A DNA stretch of 64,000 bases from Polytrichum commune (lineage: Eukaryota > Streptophyta > Polytrichopsida > Polytrichales > Polytrichaceae): NCBI GenBank assembly GCA_950295325.1, contig OX485808.1, positions 44,286,527-44,350,526 on the forward strand, given 5' to 3'. Positions 47,801-57,939 of this stretch are shown piece after piece; the stretch's first letter is position 1; every line of letters starts with the position of its first letter. The notes below the pieces were generated by a model. The model saw only the letters and a program-made list of their open reading frames with translations, made no database searches and was not told where the DNA came from. Made by a program: the position numbers and the translations under genes.

Positions 47801-48076
47801 GGGGTTCACTCCCTCTTATATTTTGCATACACGTGCGTTCGGGACCTATTTATTGGGGGGGTTATTTACCTTGCAGAAAAGATTATAAGGTGATAATATT
47901 TTACATGTAAAAAGCCTGAAAATATTATATGTGATGGTATTTTACATGTAAACATGTTTCATTATTTTAAAATCCCCTATTTTACATGTACATTTTTTAC
48001 AAAATTTATCTACAATGAATATATTGGACCCTATTTTTTATCGCACGTTGTTCTACGATTTTCGCCAGTGAACCCC
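47801..48076. mobile_element. MITE, GGGGTTCACT family, near-intact copy (inverted relative to 33 kb)
   Basis: Starts GGGGTTCACTCCCTCTTATA and ends CGATTTTCGCCAGTGAACCC. Its sequence is close to the reverse complement of 33051-33332. Flanking CTCGA/CCGAG bases differ between copies, so the exact target duplication is not settled. Confidence 0.8.
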
Positions 48077-48715
48077 CCGAGATTCTACAACACATTGTCT
48101 TTTATTGTTGGGTTTTTTCATGCCCTTTCTAATACCCAGTCAATGATGGTGATCTTCCCCTCCCCTTCATGGTGGCAACGATGGTTGTCATGTCATGATT
48201 CGAGATACCATGTTAATCCTACACAAAGCTACACTAAACATATGGTTCAGTGTGGCCCACACTATAATTCATCATGATGAATGTTAATTGTCTTGTAGTC
48301 ATTGGGTGGCAACTAAAGAAGGTGTCACATGACACTTGATGCTACATGACAAGTTAAAGAGACTAGTTTTGTTAGCATGGCACACCAATTTTAATGCCAC
48401 ACTAAATCAAACATTTAGTTGAGTCCCTAAATTAAGAGGAAATTAAACATGAAATAATGCAATAATCGTTATGCCACTAAAAGTATCACAAAGAATAAAT
48501 TTATTAGACTAGACCTTGTCACACATGACTGAAAATTCATTGTAACAATGTTAATCTTGTTGTTGTAACCTCCAGTATTTATTTTTGGAATGCCAAGTCC
48601 AATAATGTAAATTCCACATTTGCTATCAATGAATTGAATTCATTCAAGTACGACCATTCATGACTATGTAAATCCATTTTAGGTGTATAAATGAATATAA
48701 AGATTTTCCCAAGGT

Positions 48716-48762
<47 letters not shown>

Positions 48763-50615
48763 ACTTGTGATGCTATTTACATGAAGTCTTTGTGAATATT
48801 AAAAGGCTTCAATGTCAAACGTGTCATTTGAGACAAATTCTATACCCAAGGGTGAAGCATGTCTCATTTACATGAAGCTCCAGGTTGGCGTCAAATTTCT
48901 CTCTCCCATTTGAAATGTTATGTACTTTGCAAGTGAAAATGAAATTCTTGCCTTCAATAAATAAATAGTTTTGACATACATGTCGATGATAAACAATCGA
49001 TTGTAGAAGCAACTTTAAGATGTGGTACTAGCTTAGTAAGTGAATACATACTCCTTGCCTAGGGGCATCAAAGTTATCCTTGAAGTCTTCCAAGAAGTCA
49101 TGGTTTGGTAGGGAGTTTGGTACATTTAATAACATTTAAGGATTGTTCAAGTGGTTTTGGGCCCCCTGATCTTAGTGAATTTTGAAGGGGAGGTGTTTGA
49201 CATTTGCCAAAAGGCGACTATATTAAAACAAAGATCATGGTAAATGTTGAAAGCAAACAATATTGCTCTCAAGAGTTTGATTACATATGGACTTCATTTT
49301 ATATAGCCGCCTTTTTGACAAAGCCAACACATGTTGTTTGAAAAGGTTCACCAATAAAGTAGTCTTTCCAAAGAGTCATACAAAAACCTATGTTGAGTGG
49401 ATTGGATAGAATAAGCAAAAAGGTTGTTCACCCCCTAAAGAACCAAAATTTGATAAGAAAATAAAATAGAAGTAAATCCCTAAGAAGCTCATGTATATGT
49501 CCATACCATTTGGACCATGACTTCCAACATATACTTCATCCATTTGAAAGCTAGGGATGTTTCTTGGTATCGGAGTTGGCTCTAATGTTGGCACAGCCAA
49601 GACGAGCCCAAATCTTACTAAACTCCAACTCATGTGTGATAGATGAATCAATACCTTTGGTGAGAAGCAACTAGAGCTTCTAATTGGCTATATAAATTCA
49701 TCCCGTTAAGATAATGTATGTGTGTATATATATACATGCAGAGAGAGAGAGAGAGAGAGAACGGTTGACCTTTGATGCAATCACCATGTGCACAACTCGA
49801 TCCAAAACTACATTGGTCATCCCAGTTGGTGTCTGTTACTATTTGAAGTTACGCAGTGTTATAACTATTTAATGGCAATGTGATATTTTAGAAAGCAAAG
49901 TCATTTATGTTCTTTAATGTCCGAACAACCACTTGAACTTTTGTTAGTAAATATTGAACTCCGAATAGCAACACACACTCGTTGGGGATAATGTGTAGTG
50001 TTTTACATGGTTAGAACATTTGGTTCACCGCACCTCCAATCCACCTTAACACTTCCACATAATTTCATCGATGGGTAAGATTTCAAAACAAACATTTGGT
50101 CACACAGCAAGGAGCTCCCAAAGAGCACAATCTCACTTCCCACCACACAATTTGAGTGAGGTGTCATCCATAGACAAAAGGAAGAGAATGTCACTCTCCA
50201 AGAATTTGTGGTATTTGAACAAGGTTAGCAACTGTTTGCAGTTTTGCAGGTGTTCTTATTTACTTTGTGTAGTAAATGGAATCTCATTTTGGGTGATGAA
50301 CAACACCTTTTGTGGGAATAGGTCCAACTCAACAGCATGCCGGCAGGTTAGATTTGGACCCAACGTTATTTGTATGGGCAGAGGAGCAACCCTATTTGCA
50401 AAGGCAACCTACTTGCACATATTAATGTACATATTGTAGCCGTGAACTACGTTCATCAATAATTAATTGGAAAATTGGAAATACGGAATCTTACAAAATC
50501 TTGAAGCCATGAGGATGAAATCTTGGACAATGAAAACCTTTGGTCTCAGAGCAACAAACTAAAATGCAATGTCATGTTATCTTAGGTCTAATTGAAACAT
50601 CGACTTAAGTAATAG
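48077..50615. other. Intergenic, no gene seen
   Basis: Contains a 43-base (CT)n tract at 48718-48760, a TA stretch plus (GA)n at 49723-49760, and a degenerate relative of the TTTAGTGTCAC elements near 49830-49975. No coding frame is supported. Confidence 0.55.
48718..48760. repeat. (CT)n microsatellite
   Basis: About 21 uninterrupted CT units. Confidence 0.97.
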
Positions 50616-50767
50616 CCCACCTACACTTACTGGTGTGGACCACCAGTGAACGGTTTCTACTAGCACTGATTACATCAAGTGGCTCTCACTAGCTAAATCA
50701 ACTCTAAAAGTGGCCCCTACTGGTAGGAACCGTTCATTGGTGGTCCACACCAATAAGTGTGGGTGGG
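50616..50767. mobile_element. Foldback MITE, 152 bp with long inverted repeats
   Basis: The outer ~48 bases at each end are inverted repeats differing at only a few positions: CCCACCTACACTTACTGGTG on the left against CCCACCCACACTTATTGGTG read from the right, both continuing into TGGACCACCARTGAACGGTT. The interior is only about 50 bases. Non-coding. Confidence 0.85.
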
Positions 50768-51356
50768 TGATTAGTCTAGAAGGGCCTAGGTTTTTTCATC
50801 CATTATCCAAAAAATGAGGATATTATGGGCTTCATCACTCTAAGATTGATTGTCACTTAGCCCATATAGGACAGGGGTGTGATTATATGTTGTACTTGAT
50901 GATTTGTATGGAACCCCCCCCCCCACCCCGGCAACAAGTATTGAAATATTTGTTTATTAGGTTTATGATATTGAATCTGTATTTGCTCAACCTGCTTCAA
51001 AGATTAAAATGAAGATTCATATGGGATAATGGTGATAACTAGAAATACACAACATGTATTTGAGTCCAAGTCATTTATGCGAGTTGAATATCTTCCTATA
51101 AATCATTTTACATACATGCATGCTCTGATTGAAATGATGTATGTACTCGTAGTAAATAGGCTAATTTTTAACAATGTCATCTTTTACAATTTTAAACTAA
51201 AAATGTAAAGGAGTAATCTTAAACTCCTTCGTATGACTTCTTTGAGACCCATAAATGAACCTCTCAAACCTTTGAGGGCTAACTCCCCTCGTGAAAATTT
51301 ACAAACGGAGGAGAAAAGAATATTTGTGAACATTTGGATGAAGGCAAGACTAATGT

Positions 51357-51618
51357 GAAGAAAGGGAGTTATTGCATATGAGCGTACGCTCTCACTTATC
51401 CAACATCCACGTCTTAAAGTAGTATACATCCTATATGCTACTCTTTATTAGTCAATGGGACATTGGAATTAGCTTCCAAAACCCATAATTAGTCTAGTCC
51501 AAATAATTTAAGATGAATCAACCCTAAACCTATGGAAGGTCAGGTTCTTTTTTCTAATTTCTTTAAGGGTTTAAAAAAAAATGTTGGATGGATGAGAAGT
51601 ACGCATCCTCTCCCTCCC
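51357..51618. mobile_element. MITE, CTCTCATCCATCCAACAT family, copy 2
   Basis: Left end GGGAGTTATTGCATATGAGC then GTACGCTCTCACTTATCCAACAT. Right end ATGTTGGATGGATGAGAAGT then ACGCATCC. It contains the family's internal ACCCATAATTAGTCTAGTCC segment. Confidence 0.7.
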
Positions 51619-51647
51619 AAAGTCCATGCTTACTCATGCAGAGAAAA

Positions 51648-51871
51648 AGGGAGTTATCACACACGTGTGTACTACCTCTCATTGATCCAACACAAAAGTC
51701 TTACAATGATCACATATGCTAGGACCTAGGGAATTTGACATTGAAGTAACCTTTTAAAACCCATAATTAGCGGAGTCAAAGTAATTTGGCCACGAACATA
51801 CAGAGGGGTCAAGTTGTTTATGTTGGATGGATGAGAGGCATGCCCGTACGCAATAACTCCGTCCATCCATC
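51648..51871. mobile_element. MITE, CTCTCATCCATCCAACAT family, copy 3
   Basis: Left end GGGAGTTATCACACACGTGT then GTACTACCTCTCATTGATCCAAC. Right end TTATGTTGGATGGATGAGAG then GCATGCCCGTACGCAATAACTCC. TIR pairing extends over roughly 40 bases. It lies 30 bases after copy 2 in the same orientation. Confidence 0.75.
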
Positions 51872-52679
51872 CATCCGTCCATCCATCGGGAGTGCAGACT
51901 CATTCACTCACCCACTCTTCTCACGTACACACATACGTCATGATTAGGGTTAGTGGCTTGTTACCATGGGGTCGTACATAGAACACAACAAGATCCACAG
52001 CCAGCCCGGCGTTCGGCCAAACTTATCAGTAGTGGCTACAAGGAGTGGAGAGGGGCTGGTCTAGGCTGGGCTGGGCTAGGGTACGAGGCTATACTAGTAT
52101 AATACTAGAAATAATACTACTACTGCATGCTATGGCCCAGCAGCCTGGAGGCGAGGCTAGGCAAGGCAAGGCAAGGCAAGGCAAGGCAAGGCAAGGCACG
52201 TATGTGTGTTGGTGTGGGGAGGGGGTCGGGCTACTAAATAAATACGGTCCGGAAGTAGGCCCAGGATAACTGAGGAGCACAATGCAAGGAGGCCGGCATG
52301 AGGGAGATATTTTAGGGAGGGAAGCAGTGCAGAAGTGGTCCTTTTGTCAGAAGATATTTCAACTTGTGGCTGAGAACTGAGGAGAAAGCCCCATTGTATG
52401 ACATGCATCTCTCCGCTGCCCCCCCTGATAGCTAGGCATTTTAATCCCCGGTTTCCCCTTCCCCCGCCTCCCTTCCCTTTTTACACGCTTCCGTGCGCTT
52501 CCCGATCGCGTATCGTGTGGCTCGATCGCCTCCCCTAGCTAGCCTCCCCCATCCACCCACCCAGGCAACGTCTTCAGTGCCTCCTCTTCTAATTTCCCTG
52601 ACTTATTATTACCTACCTTGCTTCTTCCATGACACGAACCACGTGACTGCTACACTATCGCTACTGTGTTTCCTGTACC
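51872..52679. other. Intergenic with simple repeats
   Basis: Contains CCAT-type repeats (51861-51887) and an AAGGC pentanucleotide array (52161-52197), then a C-rich stretch to about 52680. No gene recognised. Confidence 0.55.
52161..52197. repeat. (AAGGC)n pentanucleotide array, about 7 units
   Basis: Uninterrupted tandem GGCAA/AAGGC units. The unit length is coprime with 3, so it opens short low-complexity frames on both strands that are not genes. Confidence 0.95.
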
Positions 52680-52905
52680 CACTTTCCTTCTCATTTATGG
52701 AGCTCATACGAATATCTTGTTTAATGTCGAAGTGAAGATTCTCGTGCTCGTTCAATGCTTATATGTGCTTATCATGATTTCAGCACATAGTCCAATTTGT
52801 TTGGAACATATGTCCTTTTGGTATCCATTTTCGGAGACACACCTAACCATGTACCATTCAAATATAGGTGTCCGGTTATGATAGGTGACCGAATTAGGTA
52901 TGTGG
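52680..52905 (+). mobile_element. Partial TAAGGTAGAC-family MITE
   Basis: Recognised by GAGCTCATACGAATATCTTG, GAAGTGAAGATTCTCGTGCT, CATAGTCCAATTTG, CCTTTTGGTATCC and TCAAATATAGGTGTCCGG. The left third is lost. Confidence 0.65.
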
Positions 52906-53117
52906 GTGTTGTTCGGTCCGTTTCGTTTCTCTTGTTCACCAACTTCCACCAGTTGGATTGACACAACGAAAACATGTGTTGCATTAGTAGCAAATTGACA
53001 ATGAAGCGTTGTCAAGAACGGACTCCCGAATTGGACTCACCCTTGTTTCTTTATGGGTATCAAAAGTGCGTGCTGTTGATTTTGTTTAATTCGATGCACA
53101 GGTCTTCCCAATCGTGT

Positions 53118-53655
53118 CCACTATTGAGTGTGGAGCGATCAATAGAATTTGAGGATGTAGTCCAAGCTATTTGGAACATATGTTTTTGTGATGCTTTATT
53201 CTTTGATCCTCGTCTAACCACACACCGATTGAATTGTACGTGTCCGATTGAGAAATTAAATAGTAGCCAAATTATAGCATACCTTCGATGTTTGTTGGTG
53301 TGAGTAGCCCACAATGTCATGATTGTGCGCACACAATTAGCACGAGAAGATCAACGAGTCCAAATTGTGCATGTAACTATTTGCCTCATGGTTTTGGAGC
53401 TCATGTGCATATCTCATTCATCATCAAAGTGATTGTTCTCATGCTCATTAAATACTCACATACACCCCCCCCCCCCAATTATGTTGACTATTGAGCCTAT
53501 GATGGTTGGTGCATTTTTAGTCCACCATCTTCCAAACACGTGTCTTTTGGGTGTTCATTCTTAGATCCACACATAGCAACATAGCATTCAAATCTAAGCC
53601 TATGATTAAGTCTAGTGCTGCCAAGATAGATTAAGACACATCTACCTTACACAAT
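53118..53655 (+). mobile_element. Two diverged TAAGGTAGAC-family MITE copies
   Basis: A partial copy (about 53118-53290) is followed by a fuller one (about 53300-53655). The second has TTGACTATTGAGCCTATGAT, a C-run at 53463-53476 where other copies have a short C run, and ends ACATCTACCTTA. Confidence 0.6.
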
Positions 53656-53970
53656 ACCTTAAGTTCCAACACATGCCCTACCATAGGTTGAGTTGGGTTG
53701 GTTGGCAAGGCCCAAGCGGAATCATCATTGTGTTGAGGGTTTAGCAAGAGGAGTGGCGTGCAATTAAACATTATGATTGCACTATATATTTGAGTTGGTG
53801 TGACATTAAGATTGATGTGCCATGTTAAGTAGAATGGCCTCCAAGATTGTCATGTACATGCAAGTGTCCCATCCCATGCCATCTTCTCTTATTGCCACCC
53901 AATGATTGCAAGATCATCTATGTGGGTCGATGATGAATAATCTCCTCCACACAACATCATATGCATAGAG

Positions 53971-54228
53971 TAGGATAGGGAGGGAATTATAGGACACAAG
54001 CACACCTCTCATCCATTCAACATATAATCTTGACCCCTATAGGTTTGTGGCCAATTCGTCTCAAATGACTAGGACAAGACGAATTCAAAGTCTTTAAAAG
54101 CAATTATAGTGTCAAATCATTTACAAAATTTTAATATCTAGATTGCATGCTATTTCAAGGATTTTATGTTGCATGCATGAGAGGTATGGTTGTATGCGAT
54201 ATTAGTACTCTCTCCCATAGAGTACCAA
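53971..54228. mobile_element. MITE, CTCTCATCCATCCAACAT family, copy 4
   Basis: Left end contains CACACCTCTCATCCATTCAA, right end ATGCATGAGAGGTATGG. The interior matches copy 1 (TAGGTTTGTGG, CGTCTCAAATGA, AAGCAATTATAGTGTCAAA). Confidence 0.7.
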
Positions 54229-54870
54229 TAACTATGCACCTCTACTTGTTTCACGTCTGCTTTCAAATGATAGTGGGCTCTCCTAACAAATTCCATAAGT
54301 CTCGAGAGAAATAGAACTTAATGTGGTTTTGATAATTTATGGACTTTTGTAAGATTAATTTATATGTAGTAATTTCTCCAATGACGTGGTTTCAAATGAC
54401 CATTGTGGGAAAGATGGCTACATACGAGTCAATCTAACAATAACAAGTAGATTTAAAGTACCCTCCCTTCACTTCTTTCCTCTCTTCTTCCTTCATTTTT
54501 ATTCTAATATCATCTCTCTCCATGTTCTTTGCCACCTCACGCATTCATTATGGCTTCCCTTGTCCTCACATACATTGTGTTCAAAGCTCTAGTAACATCA
54601 AAGATCAAGATAATGTATTTCTTGCCTGTAAAAGCAAGGCGTGCAAGAAGACACGAAAACAAACAAGGAAAATAATGACATGCAATTACATTGGATTTGC
54701 TTATTAGCGTGAGTTATAATACTCTACAACCAAAAAATACCACACATTGACAACTTTAGTTGTGATTATCCAAGGAATGCACATGGCCTAATAGATAAGT
54801 AATGCCCTAGTATTCATAGTTTTATCCTCGACTTTCATAGTATAACCTTGTTGCCCCTTGCTCGCAACAT

Positions 54871-55308
54871 GTGATATTATTTAACTTTGAATATTTCAAG
54901 GGGCTCCATACATTGTACAACCACTACCAACATATGAGTCTCTTGCAATCATCATGCGTCACTAGAAGAAATACACCAATCTATCATTGTGATAGATTTG
55001 CAATTTTTAGTGACAAAGAACAATTTTCTATTGACGCATATCAATTACCCATGACTCGTATGGTTGTAGTGAATGATCCCAAATGGAACAAAACCCACAA
55101 GTTAAATCAAATGATTATTGAAACCCAAGGTGAGAGTTCACCAATACAGGTTTACGACCCAAGTTTTCACTTCAACTTTGAGGGGATGAGCATGATAGAG
55201 AAGTTGAGGGCGCAGTCTTGCCCAATACCATCCTCGACACATCAAAAGCAACACATAGCAAGCCACAACAACATATCTCTTGCAAACTACACAACACACG
55301 AAGTCTGA
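54871..55308 (+). pseudogene. Open frame of unknown family (possible transposon-derived fragment)
   Basis: A 145-residue frame. The middle part (about residues 40-110) looks protein-like: CDRFAIFSDKEQFSIDAYQL, then MVVVNDPKWNKTHKLNQM and YDPSFHFNFEGMSM. The nominal start at 54871 is not a convincing coding start. The sequence then becomes C+A-rich with His/Asn/Thr-rich translation in all frames. I do not recognise the family. It may be one end of the decayed element continuing to 57.6 kb. Confidence 0.35.
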
Positions 55309-56572
55309 CAAAACATCACCCTACAACCCACCGTGGATCCACACCATTTAGGAATCACAACAACCCCATGAAAGGATGCCAAGATCACAAACATCCAAGG
55401 CCAACTGCCCATGCATAGAAGCACACCTCAACCACAACAACCGGCCCAATTTTGCTGCAAGACATACTCAGAGGAGGGCATCACTGGGATATGCGAGAAA
55501 CATAAACAAACTAGACGAACACCATAAGATTACACCACCCACACACCTACAATGGACCACACAACGAAACAAAACAATTGCTTTGTTGTTGATACTACTT
55601 ACATCTCATCCATAGATATTAATCCTCCACATAAAGTCTCCCATAAAATCACAAATCTCAATCTCATTGAAGTCCTCTAGCAACTAGCAACCAACACGAT
55701 GTCCCCAACATAGAAAGTTGGGCCTCAAACAACTCGCACACCCAAATCAAACAAACCACCATCCCTCCATAAGCTAGATAGCCCAGCCTATGAGATAAAT
55801 CACAAGAGCCGCCACCCACTCGCACAACTAATCGATCGCTGAATCCACAAGAGCCGCCACCAACCTGGACAACAAATTGACCCACCCACACACCACAATC
55901 GCATGAACCGCCAATCCCCTACATTTTAGAACACCCATCCCACACATCTAAACACTATAGATCGTACAAGACTAAAAATGAAAAAACTGCCATCAAATCA
56001 TCCAACCCACACACCTATACAACAAAAACCGCCACTCACCCACACATTAGAGTGCCATGAACCAAAATTCCCACCCTAAACTACCACAACAATCCTACAT
56101 TCAAATACCTCAATGCCTCATACCTTTCTTCACTCAACTCTCTCCCATCTCTCTATACTCAAACATGGCCTCCAGCAATGTTGACCCTCCCACCACAAAG
56201 TAGGTCCGAAGAACATCAAGATCGAATAGTCACAAATCATAATAGGAGCTAAGAACCATACACAAGGGAGGTAGCGGCACAAACATGTGGAGTCTAAGGG
56301 CGAATGAGCCAACACCCTAGAAGAATGGATTAAGGGGAGCGATGCGAAGCAATGGAGGGGTCAAGGGAGCGACGCGGAGCAGAAGCGAGACTGATACCAA
56401 TACCAGGGAGGGGCCGACTAGCACCAGTAGCATGTCTGAGACCAACACTAGGAATGCAGGTTGATGAAGGGCCCTTATCCAAAACTACAACAACGAGGAG
56501 GAGAAGGGAGCAACCGATCCCCCAGCTAGCCAACCAACAACCTTAAGGGGGCAGACCACCCCAATTCATGAT

Positions 56573-57610
56573 CTCGACATTGACATGTAGCTAGAGGATG
56601 TCTCCCCCAAGCATGGGGGGAATCCCCTCCAACTATCAACATCGCATGACGAATATATCGCCGCCTTGAACCAAACCGTCATGTCGCTATCCCAATTAGA
56701 CGCCATCAACCTAGCCGAAACAACACCTCCACCAAACCCACACAAAAATCCTAGGAAGGAGACCACAACCGACATCCAAAATGCTAAGCGGAGAAATAGT
56801 GAAGCGGGAAGGCACGCGACCACCTCCGGCGCAATCAAACTCCCAAATGTGCAGACCAAAGAAGCAATCCCAAGTATAGACATCATCTCCCAAATGTGGC
56901 TCCGATTCCCAATACATGAAGTCATCACTTCACAAAAGAGCAAGGAGACCATACATGAGCATTGTACCAATGAAGAATTCACGAGGATAGGGACTCCCTC
57001 AAGGTTAATCATAGATTTCAAGACACTCTTGAGAGCATTCCCGCGGGTACCACGAATGTGCTACCCAAATGAGAGATTGGATGCGGTCCCCGGCAACCAC
57101 CTTCGCTTCACACAAATTCCAAGACAACAAAAATTTGACCCCACAACCGGACTAGCCGAAGGCTTCCACATTACTATCCACATTGTCTATGGCTTCAAGA
57201 GCATTAGTAGACAAGAGGCAATGGAGCTTGCCTAGAAAGACTCTGACAAATAAATATCCCCCTCGGCTTGACATACCTAAACTCACTCGACATTGGACTC
57301 AAAACCGTCACTAAAAACTCGGCAGGGTTCATGAAGGTACACCTCCAAAACCCACAATGAGATGGACTCGCACTCCTTTGAGGTAAGTGGACATTCGTCA
57401 TGAAAATAGAAGATGGCTAGATTGTAATAGGCAAAATAGAGAAGGGGTACAAACTATTCAAAAAGGCTCGCAACTTCCAATTGCATCGCTAGGGAGAGAC
57501 CGTCCACCACAAACATGCATTCACCATCTTCGAAACACTAGTACGTAAGAGTTATTACACCGGACGACAACACAAATTCATGGGCCTTACTAAACCGGAA
57601 GACGACACTT
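56573..57610 (+). pseudogene. Decayed protein-coding region, unknown family, probably retroelement-derived
   Basis: From about 56588 the frame reads LEDVSPKHGGNPLQ, then HDEYIAALNQTVMSLSQLD, and stays open to a TAG at 57233. It contains ISQMWLRFPIHEVI, GTPSRLIIDFKTLLRAF and GLAEGFHITIHIVYGF. After a frame change near 57250 another frame continues protein-like: IPLGLTYLNSLDIGLKTV, then FMKVHLQNPQ and KWTFVMKIEDG, and finally KIEKGYKLFKKARNF to about 57600. It is broken by TGA/TAG codons where Trp or Arg would fit. The pattern is of an old coding sequence degraded by C-to-T changes. I see no zinc knuckle, protease or RT motif, so the gag-like assignment is a guess. Confidence 0.45.
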
Positions 57611-57939
57611 CTATGTGAGGGATGAGCAGAGAGCAGGGATTTGTAGAGCAAAGGATGAACATATAATAAAAAATATTACCTATTTTTAATAATTCAATAT
57701 TTTTGACATAAAATTGGAACATATTGAATAGATTTGAGATTATACTAGAAATAGTAAAATTGCATCTATTATTGTGAAATTTTGAGGCCCAAAAAACGAA
57801 GGGGCCCTGAATTTGAAAAGGTCTTATTAAGTTTGGGAACTAGAAAATAATAAAAATAAATAAATAAAAATAGTGCCCAGTGTATAGAGTTGACACACAG
57901 ATAAGACAAGGACAAAAATCATGGAATAAAAATAAAACA
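57611..57939. other. A+T-rich spacer
   Basis: Poly-A and AATAAA-like words are frequent. No frame is supported. It probably separates the decayed element on the left from the gypsy pol on the right. Confidence 0.5.

Noticed and set aside
56566-57021. 151-residue minus-strand frame with hydrophobic stretches
   Set aside because: Antisense to the decayed plus-strand frame. The hydrophobic look comes from the C+A-rich sense strand.
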